This document shows positions 18,612-26,805 of a DNA stretch of 64,000 nucleotides, piece after piece. The position numbers were made by a program, and so were the translations under genes. The notes below the pieces were generated by a model. That model had not been told where the DNA came from. It saw only the letters and a program-made list of their open reading frames with translations, and searched no databases. Position 1 is the first letter of the stretch; each line of letters starts with the position of its first letter. This DNA comes from Acidobacteriota bacterium (GTDB lineage: Bacteria > Acidobacteriota > Thermoanaerobaculia > UBA5066): positions 310,001-374,000 of the forward strand of contig JADJVE010000002.1 of the NCBI GenBank assembly GCA_016716715.1. Direction: 5' to 3'.

Positions 18612-19583
18612 GTGAAAAGCCGGAAGAACGTCCACCCCGCGAACGCCCGCTCCCTGCGGGCGGCCGCGGCGCGGCTCAGGCGCGGCGAGCTCGTCGCGTT
18701 TCCGACGGAGACCGTCTACGGACTCGGGGCGAACGCGCTGGACGAGAAGGCGGTCGCGAAGATCTTCGCCAAGAAGGGCCGCCCGGCCGACAACCCGGTG
18801 ATCGTCCATGTCAGCGATTTGAAGATGCTTAGAAAGGTAACGGGTCCGCCGCCGGCGCTCGCGAAAAAGCTGATCGCGCACTTCTGGCCGGGCCCCCTCA
18901 CTCTCATACTTTCGAAGAAATCTTCAATCCCCTCTTCGGTCACCGCGGGGCTGAAGACCTTGGCCGTCCGGATGCCGCAGGGCCTCGCGCGCGACCTCGT
19001 GCGACTCGCGGGTGTCCCGATTGCCGCGCCCAGCGCGAACCTCTCCGGGCGCCCGAGCCCCACGACGGCCGCGCACGTCGCCGAGGACTTTCCGGACGTC
19101 TACGTCCTCGACGGCGGCCCGACGGCGCACGGACTCGAGTCGACGGTTGTCGCGCTGGAGCCTCATCCGGTCGTGCTGAGGCAAGGCGCGCTCAGTGAGG
19201 AGATTCTTCGAAAGGTGATTCCCGGGCTGGGGAGATCGGCGAAGCTCGCGAGAAAGGGGGGCGGCGGCGCGCGCCGCGGGCAGCGCGCCGCCGCCCCCTC
19301 CCCCGCCGTCAGCCCCGGGACGAAGTACACCCACTACGCGCCGACGAGACCCCTCATTCTCTTTCTAAGAAGATCTTCTCTTCTCTCTTACGCGAAGGCG
19401 CATCCGAAGGCGCTCGTTCTTTCGCTGGGCTCCTCGCCCGAGGAAATCGCCCGCAACCTCTTCGCCGCGCTGCGCACGCGACGCAAAGGCACCGAGCTTC
19501 TCGTGCTCGCCATCCCCCGCCGCGGCGTCGGCCGCGCGGTCATGGACCGGCTGACGCGCGCGGCGACGCGGATCGTCCCCTAG
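18612..19583 (+). CDS. Threonylcarbamoyl-AMP synthase (Sua5/YrdC)
   Basis: This 323-aa enzyme makes threonylcarbamoyl-AMP from threonine, bicarbonate and ATP for the tRNA t6A37 modification. The YrdC domain (residues ~15-200) has GRPADNPVIVHV, WPGPLTLIL, AVRMPQ and APSANLSGRPSPT. The KYTHYAP linker leads into a Sua5-specific C-terminal domain, so this is the long Sua5 form. A low-complexity Gly/Arg/Ala/Pro insert (~residues 214-232) precedes that linker. The start is a GTG at 18612. The gene holds three or four copies of the low-GC motif described in the findings, giving an unusual local codon choice in a GC-rich gene. Confidence 0.92.
   Translation: MKSRKNVHPANARSLRAAAARLRRGELVAFPTETVYGLGANALDEKAVAKIFAKKGRPADNPVIVHVSDLKMLRKVTGPPPALAKKLIAHFWPGPLTLILSKKSSIPSSVTAGLKTLAVRMPQGLARDLVRLAGVPIAAPSANLSGRPSPTTAAHVAEDFPDVYVLDGGPTAHGLESTVVALEPHPVVLRQGALSEEILRKVIPGLGRSAKLARKGGGGARRGQRAAAPSPAVSPGTKYTHYAPTRPLILFLRRSSLLSYAKAHPKALVLSLGSSPEEIARNLFAALRTRRKGTELLVLAIPRRGVGRAVMDRLTRAATRIVP
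18905..18935 (-). repeat. Low-GC near-palindromic motif, copy 1 in sua5
   Basis: Read on the minus strand this is GAAGATTTCTTCGAAAGTATGAGAG, with the core GAAGAAATCTTC at 18914-18925 on the plus strand. It matches 49187-49211 with only three or four differences. It is antisense to sua5 and lies inside the conserved YrdC domain without lengthening the protein, so it is not a simple insertion. Confidence 0.55.
19355..19390 (-). repeat. Low-GC near-palindromic motif, copy in sua5 C-terminal domain
   Basis: A perfect 12-bp palindrome AGAAGATCTTCT (19368-19379) is flanked by TTTCT on one side and CTTCTCTC on the other. Read on the minus strand it follows the family pattern of GA-rich left flank, core, then TAGAAAGAGAATGAG. 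It encodes the atypical LFLRRSSLLS stretch. Confidence 0.5.
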
Positions 19584-21139
19584 CCGGAAGCCGCCACGAA
19601 CGCGCTCGGGAAGCGGGCGAGCATCGCCGTCGCGTGGACGACCTCGCGCAGGTCCACGCACTCGCCGATCTTGTGCGTGTTCTGCTCGATGCCGGGGCCG
19701 ATCCCGAGCATGGCCGGGTGCTTCACGGCGCCCGAGACGACCCAGCGCTTCCTCTCCGGGACCGCGATCGACGTGTCGTCCTTCGCCACCGGGAAGCCGA
19801 CGCCGTCCGTGGAGAAGATCCAGCGGTCGACGCGCGGCTCCTTCCGCAAAGTCCCGCGCGCGCCGCCCTCCGCGACGTGCGGCGAGACGACGCCGCGGTA
19901 CGCCGCGACGGCGGCCTGGATCGCCGGGTGCTCCTCCGGTGTGAGCCAGCCCATGTAGATCTGCGGGTTGTGGAGGATGAAGCCGGTCCACGTCGGCTCG
20001 TCGTACGTCGGGACCGTCACGGTGACGGTCAGCCCCGCGGCCCGCGCCGCGGCCACGGCCGTGAGCCCCTCGACGTCGGCGACGGCCTTCTCGGGCGTCT
20101 CCCCGATCGTGAGGCGCCGGTCGAAGCGGAAGACGAACCGCTCGGGGACCGCGCAGTCGCTCGGCGTGTCGAGGCGCGCCCACGAGGCCGTGCGCGTGCC
20201 GTGGCCGAGGAACGGGTGGTCGAGGAAACCGTCGCGGGCGTCGTAACGCTTCGCGGCCTCCGCGAGGATGGGCCCGGCCCACTCCAGCGGGTTCTTTCCT
20301 TCCCACGGCATCGAGCCGTGGCAGGACTTCCCCGTGACGCTCACCTCGATCTGCATCCGGCCGCGCTGGCCGCGGTAGATCCCGAGGGCGCCCTTGGCGG
20401 AATCGCCGGTGCCCTCCGTGAGGATCACGGCGTCCGGCACGAGCTCCGGCCCGGCACCCGGCAGGACCCTCTTCACGAGGTACTGCGGCCCGCCGCCGTC
20501 GTTGTCCTCCTCGGCGACGGTCGCGTACGAGCGGACGATCGCGCCCTTCAGCGCACCCAGCGGCGCGAGCTCGAGCAGGATCTTCGTCGCGACGACCTGC
20601 GTGACGACGCCCGAGAGCTGGTCGGCCCCGCCGCGGCCGAAGACCAGGTGGTCCCACTCCGACGAAGGCGGAAGATGGCCCAGCTCCCCTTCGAGGAAGT
20701 CCCGGCGAACGGCGGCAGCGTCGAAGATTCCTTCGAAGGGGTCGATGCCGCCGGTCTTCTCCCTCCAGGCGGATCTCAGGGGACGCACGGTGTCGGAGTG
20801 CCCGTCGAAGTACACGACTCTCTTTTCCTTCGAAGGAATCCCGTCCTCCGGATCCTCGACCGTCCAGACGAGGTTGCCGTATCCGTCGAAGTTGACGTCC
20901 TCGTTTCGGCGGACCGCGCCCACCTCGATGATCTTCCTCATGAGGTACTCGAGCCTCGGCTTCTCGTGGTTCGAGAGGCCGCAGCTCGGGTCGCCGCCGG
21001 CGTCCACGGGCCGGTCCACGTAGTCGGCCGGGATGCGGATGACTTCCCTCAGGATCTCGGCCGCGAGCGGCCGGTAGCGGGCCGCGAGCTCCGCGACCTT
21101 CGTGTCGAGCTCGTTCATCGTCTTCGTCTCCTTGTTCAC
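19580..21139 (-). CDS. ygeY: YgeY-like M20 family hydrolase
   Basis: This 519-aa metallohydrolase resembles the YgeY group of ArgE/DapE-type (M20) peptidases in the selenium-linked purine catabolism cluster. M20 metal-site motifs are VVYFDGHSDTVRP (His, with following Asp), the GRGGADQLSG Asp, and ATVAEEDNDGG (catalytic Glu pair). A late-sequence GPGIEQNTHKIGE provides the final His. YgeY is proposed to hydrolyse a ring-opened intermediate of anaerobic urate breakdown. It is the last gene of the operon and its ATG overlaps the ygeW-like stop. At 519 aa it is longer than E. coli YgeY (about 400 aa); the extra segments include EDGIPSKEKR and residues around FEGIFDAAAVRRDFLEGE, which carry low-GC motif copies. 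Confidence 0.83.
   Translation of the reverse strand: MNKETKTMNELDTKVAELAARYRPLAAEILREVIRIPADYVDRPVDAGGDPSCGLSNHEKPRLEYLMRKIIEVGAVRRNEDVNFDGYGNLVWTVEDPEDGIPSKEKRVVYFDGHSDTVRPLRSAWREKTGGIDPFEGIFDAAAVRRDFLEGELGHLPPSSEWDHLVFGRGGADQLSGVVTQVVATKILLELAPLGALKGAIVRSYATVAEEDNDGGGPQYLVKRVLPGAGPELVPDAVILTEGTGDSAKGALGIYRGQRGRMQIEVSVTGKSCHGSMPWEGKNPLEWAGPILAEAAKRYDARDGFLDHPFLGHGTRTASWARLDTPSDCAVPERFVFRFDRRLTIGETPEKAVADVEGLTAVAAARAAGLTVTVTVPTYDEPTWTGFILHNPQIYMGWLTPEEHPAIQAAVAAYRGVVSPHVAEGGARGTLRKEPRVDRWIFSTDGVGFPVAKDDTSIAVPERKRWVVSGAVKHPAMLGIGPGIEQNTHKIGECVDLREVVHATAMLARFPSAFVAASG
20721..20741 (+). repeat. Low-GC motif variant in ygeY
   Basis: GAAGATTCCTTCGAAGGGG (20723-20741) is a variant of the recurring motif with CCTTCGAAGG at its centre. 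It lies in a part of YgeY that appears as an extra segment relative to shorter family members. Confidence 0.4.
20819..20846 (-). repeat. Low-GC motif variant in ygeY, 14-bp palindrome
   Basis: TTCCTTCGAAGGAA (20827-20840) is a perfect 14-bp palindrome. Read on the minus strand, GGGATTCCTTCGAAGGAAAA followed by GAGAG parallels the other copies. It lies in ygeY about 90 bases from the previous copy and in opposite orientation. Confidence 0.4.
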
Positions 21140-22263
21140 AGGGCCTCCAGCCGGCGGGCCAGGTCCGGGACCTTGGCCGCCGCGAGGAGCGCCATCACGA
21201 CGTAGACCTTCCAGTTCGCTTCACGGGCGACGTTCACGACGTGCTTCGCCATGACTCCGGGCGAGACCTCCGCCCCGATGTCCGCGGGCAGGCAGTGCAT
21301 GTAGAGGGCGTCGCCCCCGCGCGTCGCCTTCATCCTCTTCTCGTCGCAGATCCAGTCCTTGTGCCCGGCGTTTCGCGCGAGCGCTTCCTTCTCGATCTCC
21401 CCCATCCGCTTCGTGTCGCGCGCGCGGTTCGCGTCGACGCGGGAAAGCATGAGGTCGTAGGGGCCCCAGCTCTTGGGATAGACGACGTCCGCGCCCTCGA
21501 ACGCCTCGTCCATCGAAGAGACCGTCCGGAAGGTGCCGCCGGAGGACGCGGCGTGTCCGGCCGCGGACGCGAGGCACGGCTCCATGAGGCGGTAGCCCTC
21601 CGGGTGCGCGAGCGTCACGTGCGCGCCGAAGCGCGTCATGAGCATGATGAGACCCTGCGGCACCGAGAGCGGCTTCGCGTAGCTGGGCGAGTACGCCCAC
21701 GACACGGCGATGCGCTTTCCGGCGATGCCCTCCGGGAACTTCTCGCGCAGCCAGCAGAGGTCCGCCAGCGTCTGCGTCGGATGGTCGATGTCGCACTGGA
21801 GGTTCACGACGGGCACGCTCCGCGGATCGCCCGTGGCCGCGAGGTAGTCGTCGATGCCCTTCTTCAGGTCGCGCATGAAGGCGTTGCCCTCGCCGAGGAT
21901 GAGGTCGTGCCGCACGCCGAGCGCGTGCGCGTTCATCCCGAGCATCGCGCCGGTCTCGGCCGCGGTCTCGCCGTGCGAGACCTGGGTCGAGGACCCGTCC
22001 ACGATGACGGGATGCATGCCGAGCCGTGCCGCGGCGCCCGCCCACGCGGATTTCGTCCGTGTCGAGTTGTCGAAGAACATCGCGTACGCGAGCTCGTGCG
22101 GGAGAAGGGGTGTCTTCTTTCCCGCGCGGTCCAGCGCCGCGAAGCGTTCGGCCACGGCGAGAAGCGCGGAGAGCTGGTCCGGCGTGGCGTCGTCGGTCAG
22201 AAGGAGGCTCCTGCCCTTCAGGCTCGCGGCGGCGGCGGGGTCGATCGAGGCGGTCGTCGTCAT
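21136..22263 (-). CDS. ygeW: YgeW-like knotted carbamoyltransferase
   Basis: This 375-aa protein belongs to the aspartate/ornithine carbamoyltransferase fold, YgeW branch. The carbamoyl-phosphate loop reads FFDNSTRTKSAW (STRT conserved), and HPTQTLADL and MHCLPADIG are also present. The conventional ornithine-binding SMG loop of ArgF is not seen. In E. coli YgeW belongs to the ygeWXY-ssnA-ygfK-xdhD region, and related clusters degrade purines or urate anaerobically; YgeW is thought to work in the phosphorolytic direction on a carbamoylated intermediate, which could yield carbamoyl phosphate and ultimately ATP. The ATG at 22263 overlaps the ygfK stop (ATGA). Confidence 0.85.
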   Translation of the reverse strand: MTTTASIDPAAAASLKGRSLLLTDDATPDQLSALLAVAERFAALDRAGKKTPLLPHELAYAMFFDNSTRTKSAWAGAAARLGMHPVIVDGSSTQVSHGETAAETGAMLGMNAHALGVRHDLILGEGNAFMRDLKKGIDDYLAATGDPRSVPVVNLQCDIDHPTQTLADLCWLREKFPEGIAGKRIAVSWAYSPSYAKPLSVPQGLIMLMTRFGAHVTLAHPEGYRLMEPCLASAAGHAASSGGTFRTVSSMDEAFEGADVVYPKSWGPYDLMLSRVDANRARDTKRMGEIEKEALARNAGHKDWICDEKRMKATRGGDALYMHCLPADIGAEVSPGVMAKHVVNVAREANWKVYVVMALLAAAKVPDLARRLEAL

Positions 22264-24263
22264 TTCGAAATCTCCAATGCGGTCCTGTCCGGATTCGTCG
22301 CGGTCACCCACGAAACGGCGCCCGCCGCGAACAGGCCGGCCGCGAGAGCGCGCAGAGCATGGTAATGGCCCACGGGCACGACGTGCCCCTCGGGCGCGGG
22401 CGCCGCGAGAAGACGGGCTTCTTCGGGCGCGGCCGCCTCGCGGGCGGCGAACCGCAGCTCCGCGACGCCGTCCGAGAAGACCGCCGAGCCGTCCGGCCTG
22501 GCGACGAGCTCCGCCTCGCGCCCTCCCCAGCGCCCCCGGGCCGCGAGGGAGCCGTCCGCCTCCCGCCGCAGGAAGAAGCCCGGGCGCGGCGCGTCCTCGA
22601 GGAAGGAGGCGAGGGACGAGAAGATGCGGGGCTTCTCGATGTACGGACCGCCGTCCTCCGGACAGAAGACGTCGCAGTTCCCGCAGTCGTTGCACGCGTC
22701 GGCCCAGTTCGCGATCTGGTGCGGCGACGACTTCGCGCCGCCGAGCGCCAGGGTCTTCTCCGCGGCCGGGACGAGGCGCCCGCCCTCGACGACGAGATCG
22801 CGATACGCGATTCTCCGCGGCGGCGCCTCGTACGTGAAGTTGGCGTCGTTCGGGCAGACGGGGACGCACTTGTCGCAGTTGATGCAGTCGAAGAGGTGCA
22901 GGTGCGACCCGATCTTCCGCGGCGGCGTGCCCGTCCGGGCCGCCGCGTAGTGCGCGTCGCCGAGGGCGGCGGCCGCCGCCCGGCGGTGATTCAGGAGGGA
23001 CGCCTCGAGGGCATCGCCGCCTTCGACCCCCGCCCGCTTCCGGATGAAGTCGTCCCGCGTCGCGGCGCCCGCGTCGCGCATCGCGCCCGCGAGGGCCTCG
23101 GCCTGACGGTGGAGGCGCTTGTAGCCGCCCGGGCGCAGGAGGTCCGTGCAGCTCGTCACGGGCACGAAGCCGCAGGCAACGACGCCGGCCACGTTTGCCG
23201 CGTCCACGCCGGCCGAGAAGGACACCGGGAGGTCCGCGCCCAGCTCCTCGCGGAGTCGCAGTCCCACCGCGAGCGCGAGGACGTGCAGCGGCTCGCCGGA
23301 CAGATACGCCTCGTCGCCGGGCATGAAGTCGCCCGCGTTGACGACGACGAGCGTGTTCGTGACCTTGAAGCCGAAGCCGAGGCCAAGGCGCGCCGCCTCG
23401 GCCGTAAGGTCGCGGGCGATCGCGAGCGCTCCATCCCAGTGGAGGTCCTTCTCGAACGCCGCGCGGCGGAGCGCGATGTGCCCGTAGCCGAGCCGGCCGT
23501 GGAGGATCTCCTCGACCTCCCCGTAGCCGAGGAGCGTCGGGTTGAGCTTCACGATCGTGTTGAGGCCCCGCTCGACGAGGAGATGGCGCCCGATCGCGTC
23601 GATCTCCTCGGCCGGACAGCCGTGGAACGTCGAGAGCGTGACCGAGTCCGAGAGCCGCGCCGGGCACGGGACGTCGGCGAAGCGCCGCAACGATCCGGGC
23701 AGCTCGCGGCGCAGTGCCGCGCGTTCCTCGTCGAGAATCGCGCTCGCGTCACGGATGCCGTCGAAGAACGCGGACATCTTCGGCGACCGGATGCCCTCGA
23801 GGTCGTAGCCGACGGAGACGTCGAAGACGACGTCGCGCTCGTTCTCGGGAATGCCGGCGAGCTCGTCGAGGATCGCGACGAGGAGCCGCGCCTTCGCGTA
23901 CTCGCGCAGCGAGTCCCCGACGGCGAGCTCCTGCGACCACTCCACGTTGAACCCCACGGTCCGCATGTCGATGCACGGGCGCGGAATCACGAGGTGGTCG
24001 TTCACCTGCACCGTCTTGAGCTCGAGGATCCGCCCGCCCGCGAGGTACGAGAGCGCGAGGTTCTGCGCGAGCTGCGTCTGAGGGCCGGCGGCGGGACCCA
24101 GGGGCGTCGCCGCGCGACGGCCGTGGAATCGCACGGACAGGTCGAGGCCCGGGGCGCCCCGGAAAACGTGGCGGACGGGGAGGTCGTAGACCGACCCCTT
24201 CGGAAGCTCCTCCGCCGCGCGGCGCACGAGGACGGAGAGCGGGAGCGGGCGCAGCACGCTCAC
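22260..24263 (-). CDS. ygfK: Short YgfK-like iron-sulfur oxidoreductase
   Basis: This 667-aa protein resembles YgfK ('putative selenate reductase subunit'). Residues ~1-430 form a dihydroorotate/dihydropyrimidine dehydrogenase-like barrel (LGPAAGPQTQLAQN, STFHGCPAEEI, VKLNPTLLGYGE, SCTDLLRPGGYKRL). Two [4Fe-4S] motifs follow: CINCDKCVPVCP (~460-470) and CNDCGNCDVFCP (~524-534). E. coli YgfK is about 1,030 aa and, from family knowledge, has a GltD-like FAD/NADPH domain. No GxGxxG dinucleotide motif of that kind is visible here and the protein is about 350 aa shorter, so the pyridine-nucleotide module is missing. It may take electrons from XdhD and pass them to a separate partner. The ATG overlaps the ssnA stop. 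Confidence 0.82.
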   Translation of the reverse strand: MSVLRPLPLSVLVRRAAEELPKGSVYDLPVRHVFRGAPGLDLSVRFHGRRAATPLGPAAGPQTQLAQNLALSYLAGGRILELKTVQVNDHLVIPRPCIDMRTVGFNVEWSQELAVGDSLREYAKARLLVAILDELAGIPENERDVVFDVSVGYDLEGIRSPKMSAFFDGIRDASAILDEERAALRRELPGSLRRFADVPCPARLSDSVTLSTFHGCPAEEIDAIGRHLLVERGLNTIVKLNPTLLGYGEVEEILHGRLGYGHIALRRAAFEKDLHWDGALAIARDLTAEAARLGLGFGFKVTNTLVVVNAGDFMPGDEAYLSGEPLHVLALAVGLRLREELGADLPVSFSAGVDAANVAGVVACGFVPVTSCTDLLRPGGYKRLHRQAEALAGAMRDAGAATRDDFIRKRAGVEGGDALEASLLNHRRAAAAALGDAHYAAARTGTPPRKIGSHLHLFDCINCDKCVPVCPNDANFTYEAPPRRIAYRDLVVEGGRLVPAAEKTLALGGAKSSPHQIANWADACNDCGNCDVFCPEDGGPYIEKPRIFSSLASFLEDAPRPGFFLRREADGSLAARGRWGGREAELVARPDGSAVFSDGVAELRFAAREAAAPEEARLLAAPAPEGHVVPVGHYHALRALAAGLFAAGAVSWVTATNPDRTALEISK

Positions 24264-25453
24264 GCCATCCGCCTCCAGAGCCGCGCCGCTTCTTCGCGCG
24301 CGCGGGCGCGGATTCGCTCCGCGTCGACGCGCAGCGGGACCCGGTTGCGCACGACGATTTCCCCGCTCACGACGACGTCGCGGACGTGGCGCGTGCCGAG
24401 ACCGAAGAGGACGTGCCCCGCGAGGTTCTCGGCCGAGATCGGCGTGGGCGGGTCGTAGTCGAGGACGATCCAGTCGCCCGGCCTCTCTCCGAGTGCCCGG
24501 TCGGCGAGGCGCCCGCTGTTCGCGAGAAGGGCGACGGCGTCGATGCCGCCCTCGGGCCCGTAGGCCTCGCGGGCACGCAGGTGCGCGACGCGCGCCTCCG
24601 TGAAGAGGTCGGCGTCCATGCCGTCCGTCCCGAGGGCGACGCGCGGGCCCAGCGTCTTCGGGTCCGCGTACCCGACGGCGTTCTGCATGTTGCTGCGCGG
24701 GTTGTGGACGATCCAGGAGCCGGCGTTCTTCGCGCGCTCGCGTTCGCCCGCGGACAGGTGCACGCCGTGCACGAGAATCGCGTTCGGCCCGAGGGCGCCG
24801 GCCTTCTCGAGACGCTCGAAGGACCCCGCGTCGCAGCGGTCCTCCGCGACGTGCACGTGCAGCCAGCTACCCGTCCGTTCCGCGAGGTCCGCGGCGGAGG
24901 CGAGCGTCCCATCCGAGACGGTGAAGCCGGCGTGGAGGCCCACCATCGCGGGCAGGCCGTCCCGGATCGCGCGCTCGCACTCCGCGAGACCTTCGCGGGC
25001 GCCCTGCGCTCCGTGGCGGTCCGTCGCGCCGTAGCAGAGCGCGGCCTTCACTCCGACCGAGCGCGCGGCGCGCGCGAGGACGTCGAGCGAGCCCGCGATG
25101 AACGACGGGGACTCGTGATGGTCGATAACCGCCGTGACGCCCGAGAGAGCCGCGTCGAGGAGGGCCAGCTCCGCCGAGGCTTCGAGCGATTTCTCGTCGA
25201 GCGCCGCGTCGAGCCGCCACCAGACCTTCTCGAGGATCTCGCGGAAGGAGCGCGGCGGCTCGCCGGGACCCGGCATGCCGCGCGCGAGCGCCGAATAGAG
25301 ATGCGTGTGCGCGACCGCGAGGCCGGGCAGGACGAGGCAGCCCGACGCGTCGAGAGACCGCCGCGGCCCGGCCCCGAGGACGACGTCGCTCTGCTCGACC
25401 GCTGGCGGGTCGAGCGTGACGACGGTCCCACCCGCAATCGCAAGCCCCGTCAC
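24260..25453 (-). CDS. ssnA: SsnA-like aminohydrolase
   Basis: This 397-aa member of the amidohydrolase superfamily resembles SsnA and chlorohydrolase/guanine deaminase-like enzymes that deaminate or hydrolyse purine-type rings. Metal ligands can be followed: HTHLYSALARGMPG (HxH), the His of VGLHAGFTVSD, the His of LHVHVAEDRCD, and the Asp of ALGTDGMDADL. The GTG at 25453 overlaps the upstream stop in GTGA and is immediately followed by the domain start (TGLAIAGGTVVTL), so it is preferred over the long open frame upstream. It lies in the middle of the purine operon, where SsnA is proposed to act on an early ring intermediate. Confidence 0.85.
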   Translation of the reverse strand: MTGLAIAGGTVVTLDPPAVEQSDVVLGAGPRRSLDASGCLVLPGLAVAHTHLYSALARGMPGPGEPPRSFREILEKVWWRLDAALDEKSLEASAELALLDAALSGVTAVIDHHESPSFIAGSLDVLARAARSVGVKAALCYGATDRHGAQGAREGLAECERAIRDGLPAMVGLHAGFTVSDGTLASAADLAERTGSWLHVHVAEDRCDAGSFERLEKAGALGPNAILVHGVHLSAGERERAKNAGSWIVHNPRSNMQNAVGYADPKTLGPRVALGTDGMDADLFTEARVAHLRAREAYGPEGGIDAVALLANSGRLADRALGERPGDWIVLDYDPPTPISAENLAGHVLFGLGTRHVRDVVVSGEIVVRNRVPLRVDAERIRARAREEAARLWRRMA

Positions 25454-26805
25454 CAGCCACGCACCTCGCGGAGCCGGCGGTCCACGTCCCCCGCGAGCGC
25501 GGCCTGGTCGGCCCACCAGCGCTCGGAGCGCTGGGCGTCGAGCTCGGCCAACGTCTTCCCCTGCTGCTCGACCCACGTGAAGTACTTCAGGTTGTGCCAC
25601 CGCTCGCGGCTCTCGTGCGTTCCTTCCGCGACCCAGTCCAGCTTCTGCCCGTGGAAGATCGACTCGAGATGCGCCTCGGCCCGATCGCGCGTGAGCGGGC
25701 CCGTCGTCTTCTCGAGGCGGCGGAGGACCGACGGGTACCGGTCGAGTCCGTCCGTCGCCACGGTGACGATGGCGTCGCTCTTCCCGAGCCCCAGCCACTT
25801 CGCGGTCTTGATCGCCCCGAGGATGTTGCAGACGCCGCTGACGCCGAGAAGCGTGGAGAGCCGGTGCGCGGCTTCCCCGAGCCCGCCCGCTTCGGCGAGG
25901 AAGTCGCGTCCGGCGGGCTCGGCGACGAGCTGCAGCCCGAGCAGGCACTCCTGGTCGTCGATCGCCATCACGGCGTCCATGTTTCTGACGTTGTGAATCC
26001 AGGTGACGTGCTTGTCGCCGATCCCCTCGATCGCGTGGGCGCCGTAGCCGTTCCGCGAGATCGTCGGGCACTGGATCGGCTCGAGGCCGACGATGCGCGT
26101 CCCGAAGCGCGCCTTGAGGAGGTCGCCCGCCGCGATCGTGCCCGAGGAGCCCATGGCCGAGACGAAGGCCGCCGGCCGGCCCGCAGCGAGCACGTCGACG
26201 GCCTCGGCCGCGGCCGCGCCCGTGACGTTGTAGTGCCAGCGGTAGTTCGCCATCTCCTCGAACTGGTTCATCACGCGGATCTTCGGGTCCACCCGGAGCC
26301 GCTTGCACTCGTCGTAGATCTCCTTGACGTTGCTCTCCGAGCCCGGCGTCTTGATCGCGCGCGCCCCGTAAGCCGCGATCTTCTCGAAGCGCTCGGCGCT
26401 CATGTCCTCCGGGAGGATGACGACCGACTCGTAGCCCATGCGCGGGCCCACCCACGACCCGCCGATGCCGTAGTTGCCGGTCGAGGGCCACACGAGCGTC
26501 GAATCCCCGGGCGCGACGTCACCCGCGAGCTGGTGCTCCATGAGGACCGAGTACGTGGCCCCCACCTTGTGCGCGCCCGTCGGGAAGTCCTTCGCGTAGA
26601 GGAGGACGATCGGCGCCTCGACTCCCGTGAGGGCCTCCGGCAGACGGAGCGCTCGCACGCGACCGTCGGCGTCGTGCCACGTGATGTTGAAGAGGTTGAC
26701 GGGATCGAGCGGCGCCTCGCGGGCAGCGACATGGGCGCGCTTGCGGACCTCCGCGGGGAGCAGGCCGGGGTCGCGCATTTCGGCGTAGGTCGGGCCGTGA
26801 ATCAT
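25450..26805 (-). CDS. PLP-dependent lyase, cysteine synthase/threonine synthase fold
   Basis: This 451-aa fold-type II PLP enzyme has the cofactor lysine in KDFPTGAHKVGATYS and a phosphate-binding or substrate loop in STGNYGIGGSWVG. It is not close in motif to E. coli YgeX (diaminopropionate ammonia-lyase), whose position it occupies in the operon. It probably acts on an amino-acid-like intermediate such as 2,3-diaminopropionate or a related compound; this is inference from context. A C-terminal ~90-residue extension, rich in Trp/Arg (HGQKLDWVAEGTHESRERW), goes beyond the core fold. The ATG at 26805 overlaps the upstream stop (ATGA). Confidence 0.75.
   Translation of the reverse strand: MIHGPTYAEMRDPGLLPAEVRKRAHVAAREAPLDPVNLFNITWHDADGRVRALRLPEALTGVEAPIVLLYAKDFPTGAHKVGATYSVLMEHQLAGDVAPGDSTLVWPSTGNYGIGGSWVGPRMGYESVVILPEDMSAERFEKIAAYGARAIKTPGSESNVKEIYDECKRLRVDPKIRVMNQFEEMANYRWHYNVTGAAAAEAVDVLAAGRPAAFVSAMGSSGTIAAGDLLKARFGTRIVGLEPIQCPTISRNGYGAHAIEGIGDKHVTWIHNVRNMDAVMAIDDQECLLGLQLVAEPAGRDFLAEAGGLGEAAHRLSTLLGVSGVCNILGAIKTAKWLGLGKSDAIVTVATDGLDRYPSVLRRLEKTTGPLTRDRAEAHLESIFHGQKLDWVAEGTHESRERWHNLKYFTWVEQQGKTLAELDAQRSERWWADQAALAGDVDRRLREVRGW

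Noticed and set aside
22260..24263. Annotating YgfK as a selenate reductase
   Set aside because: That name is historical. The operon partners fit purine catabolism, and nothing in the protein indicates selenate binding.
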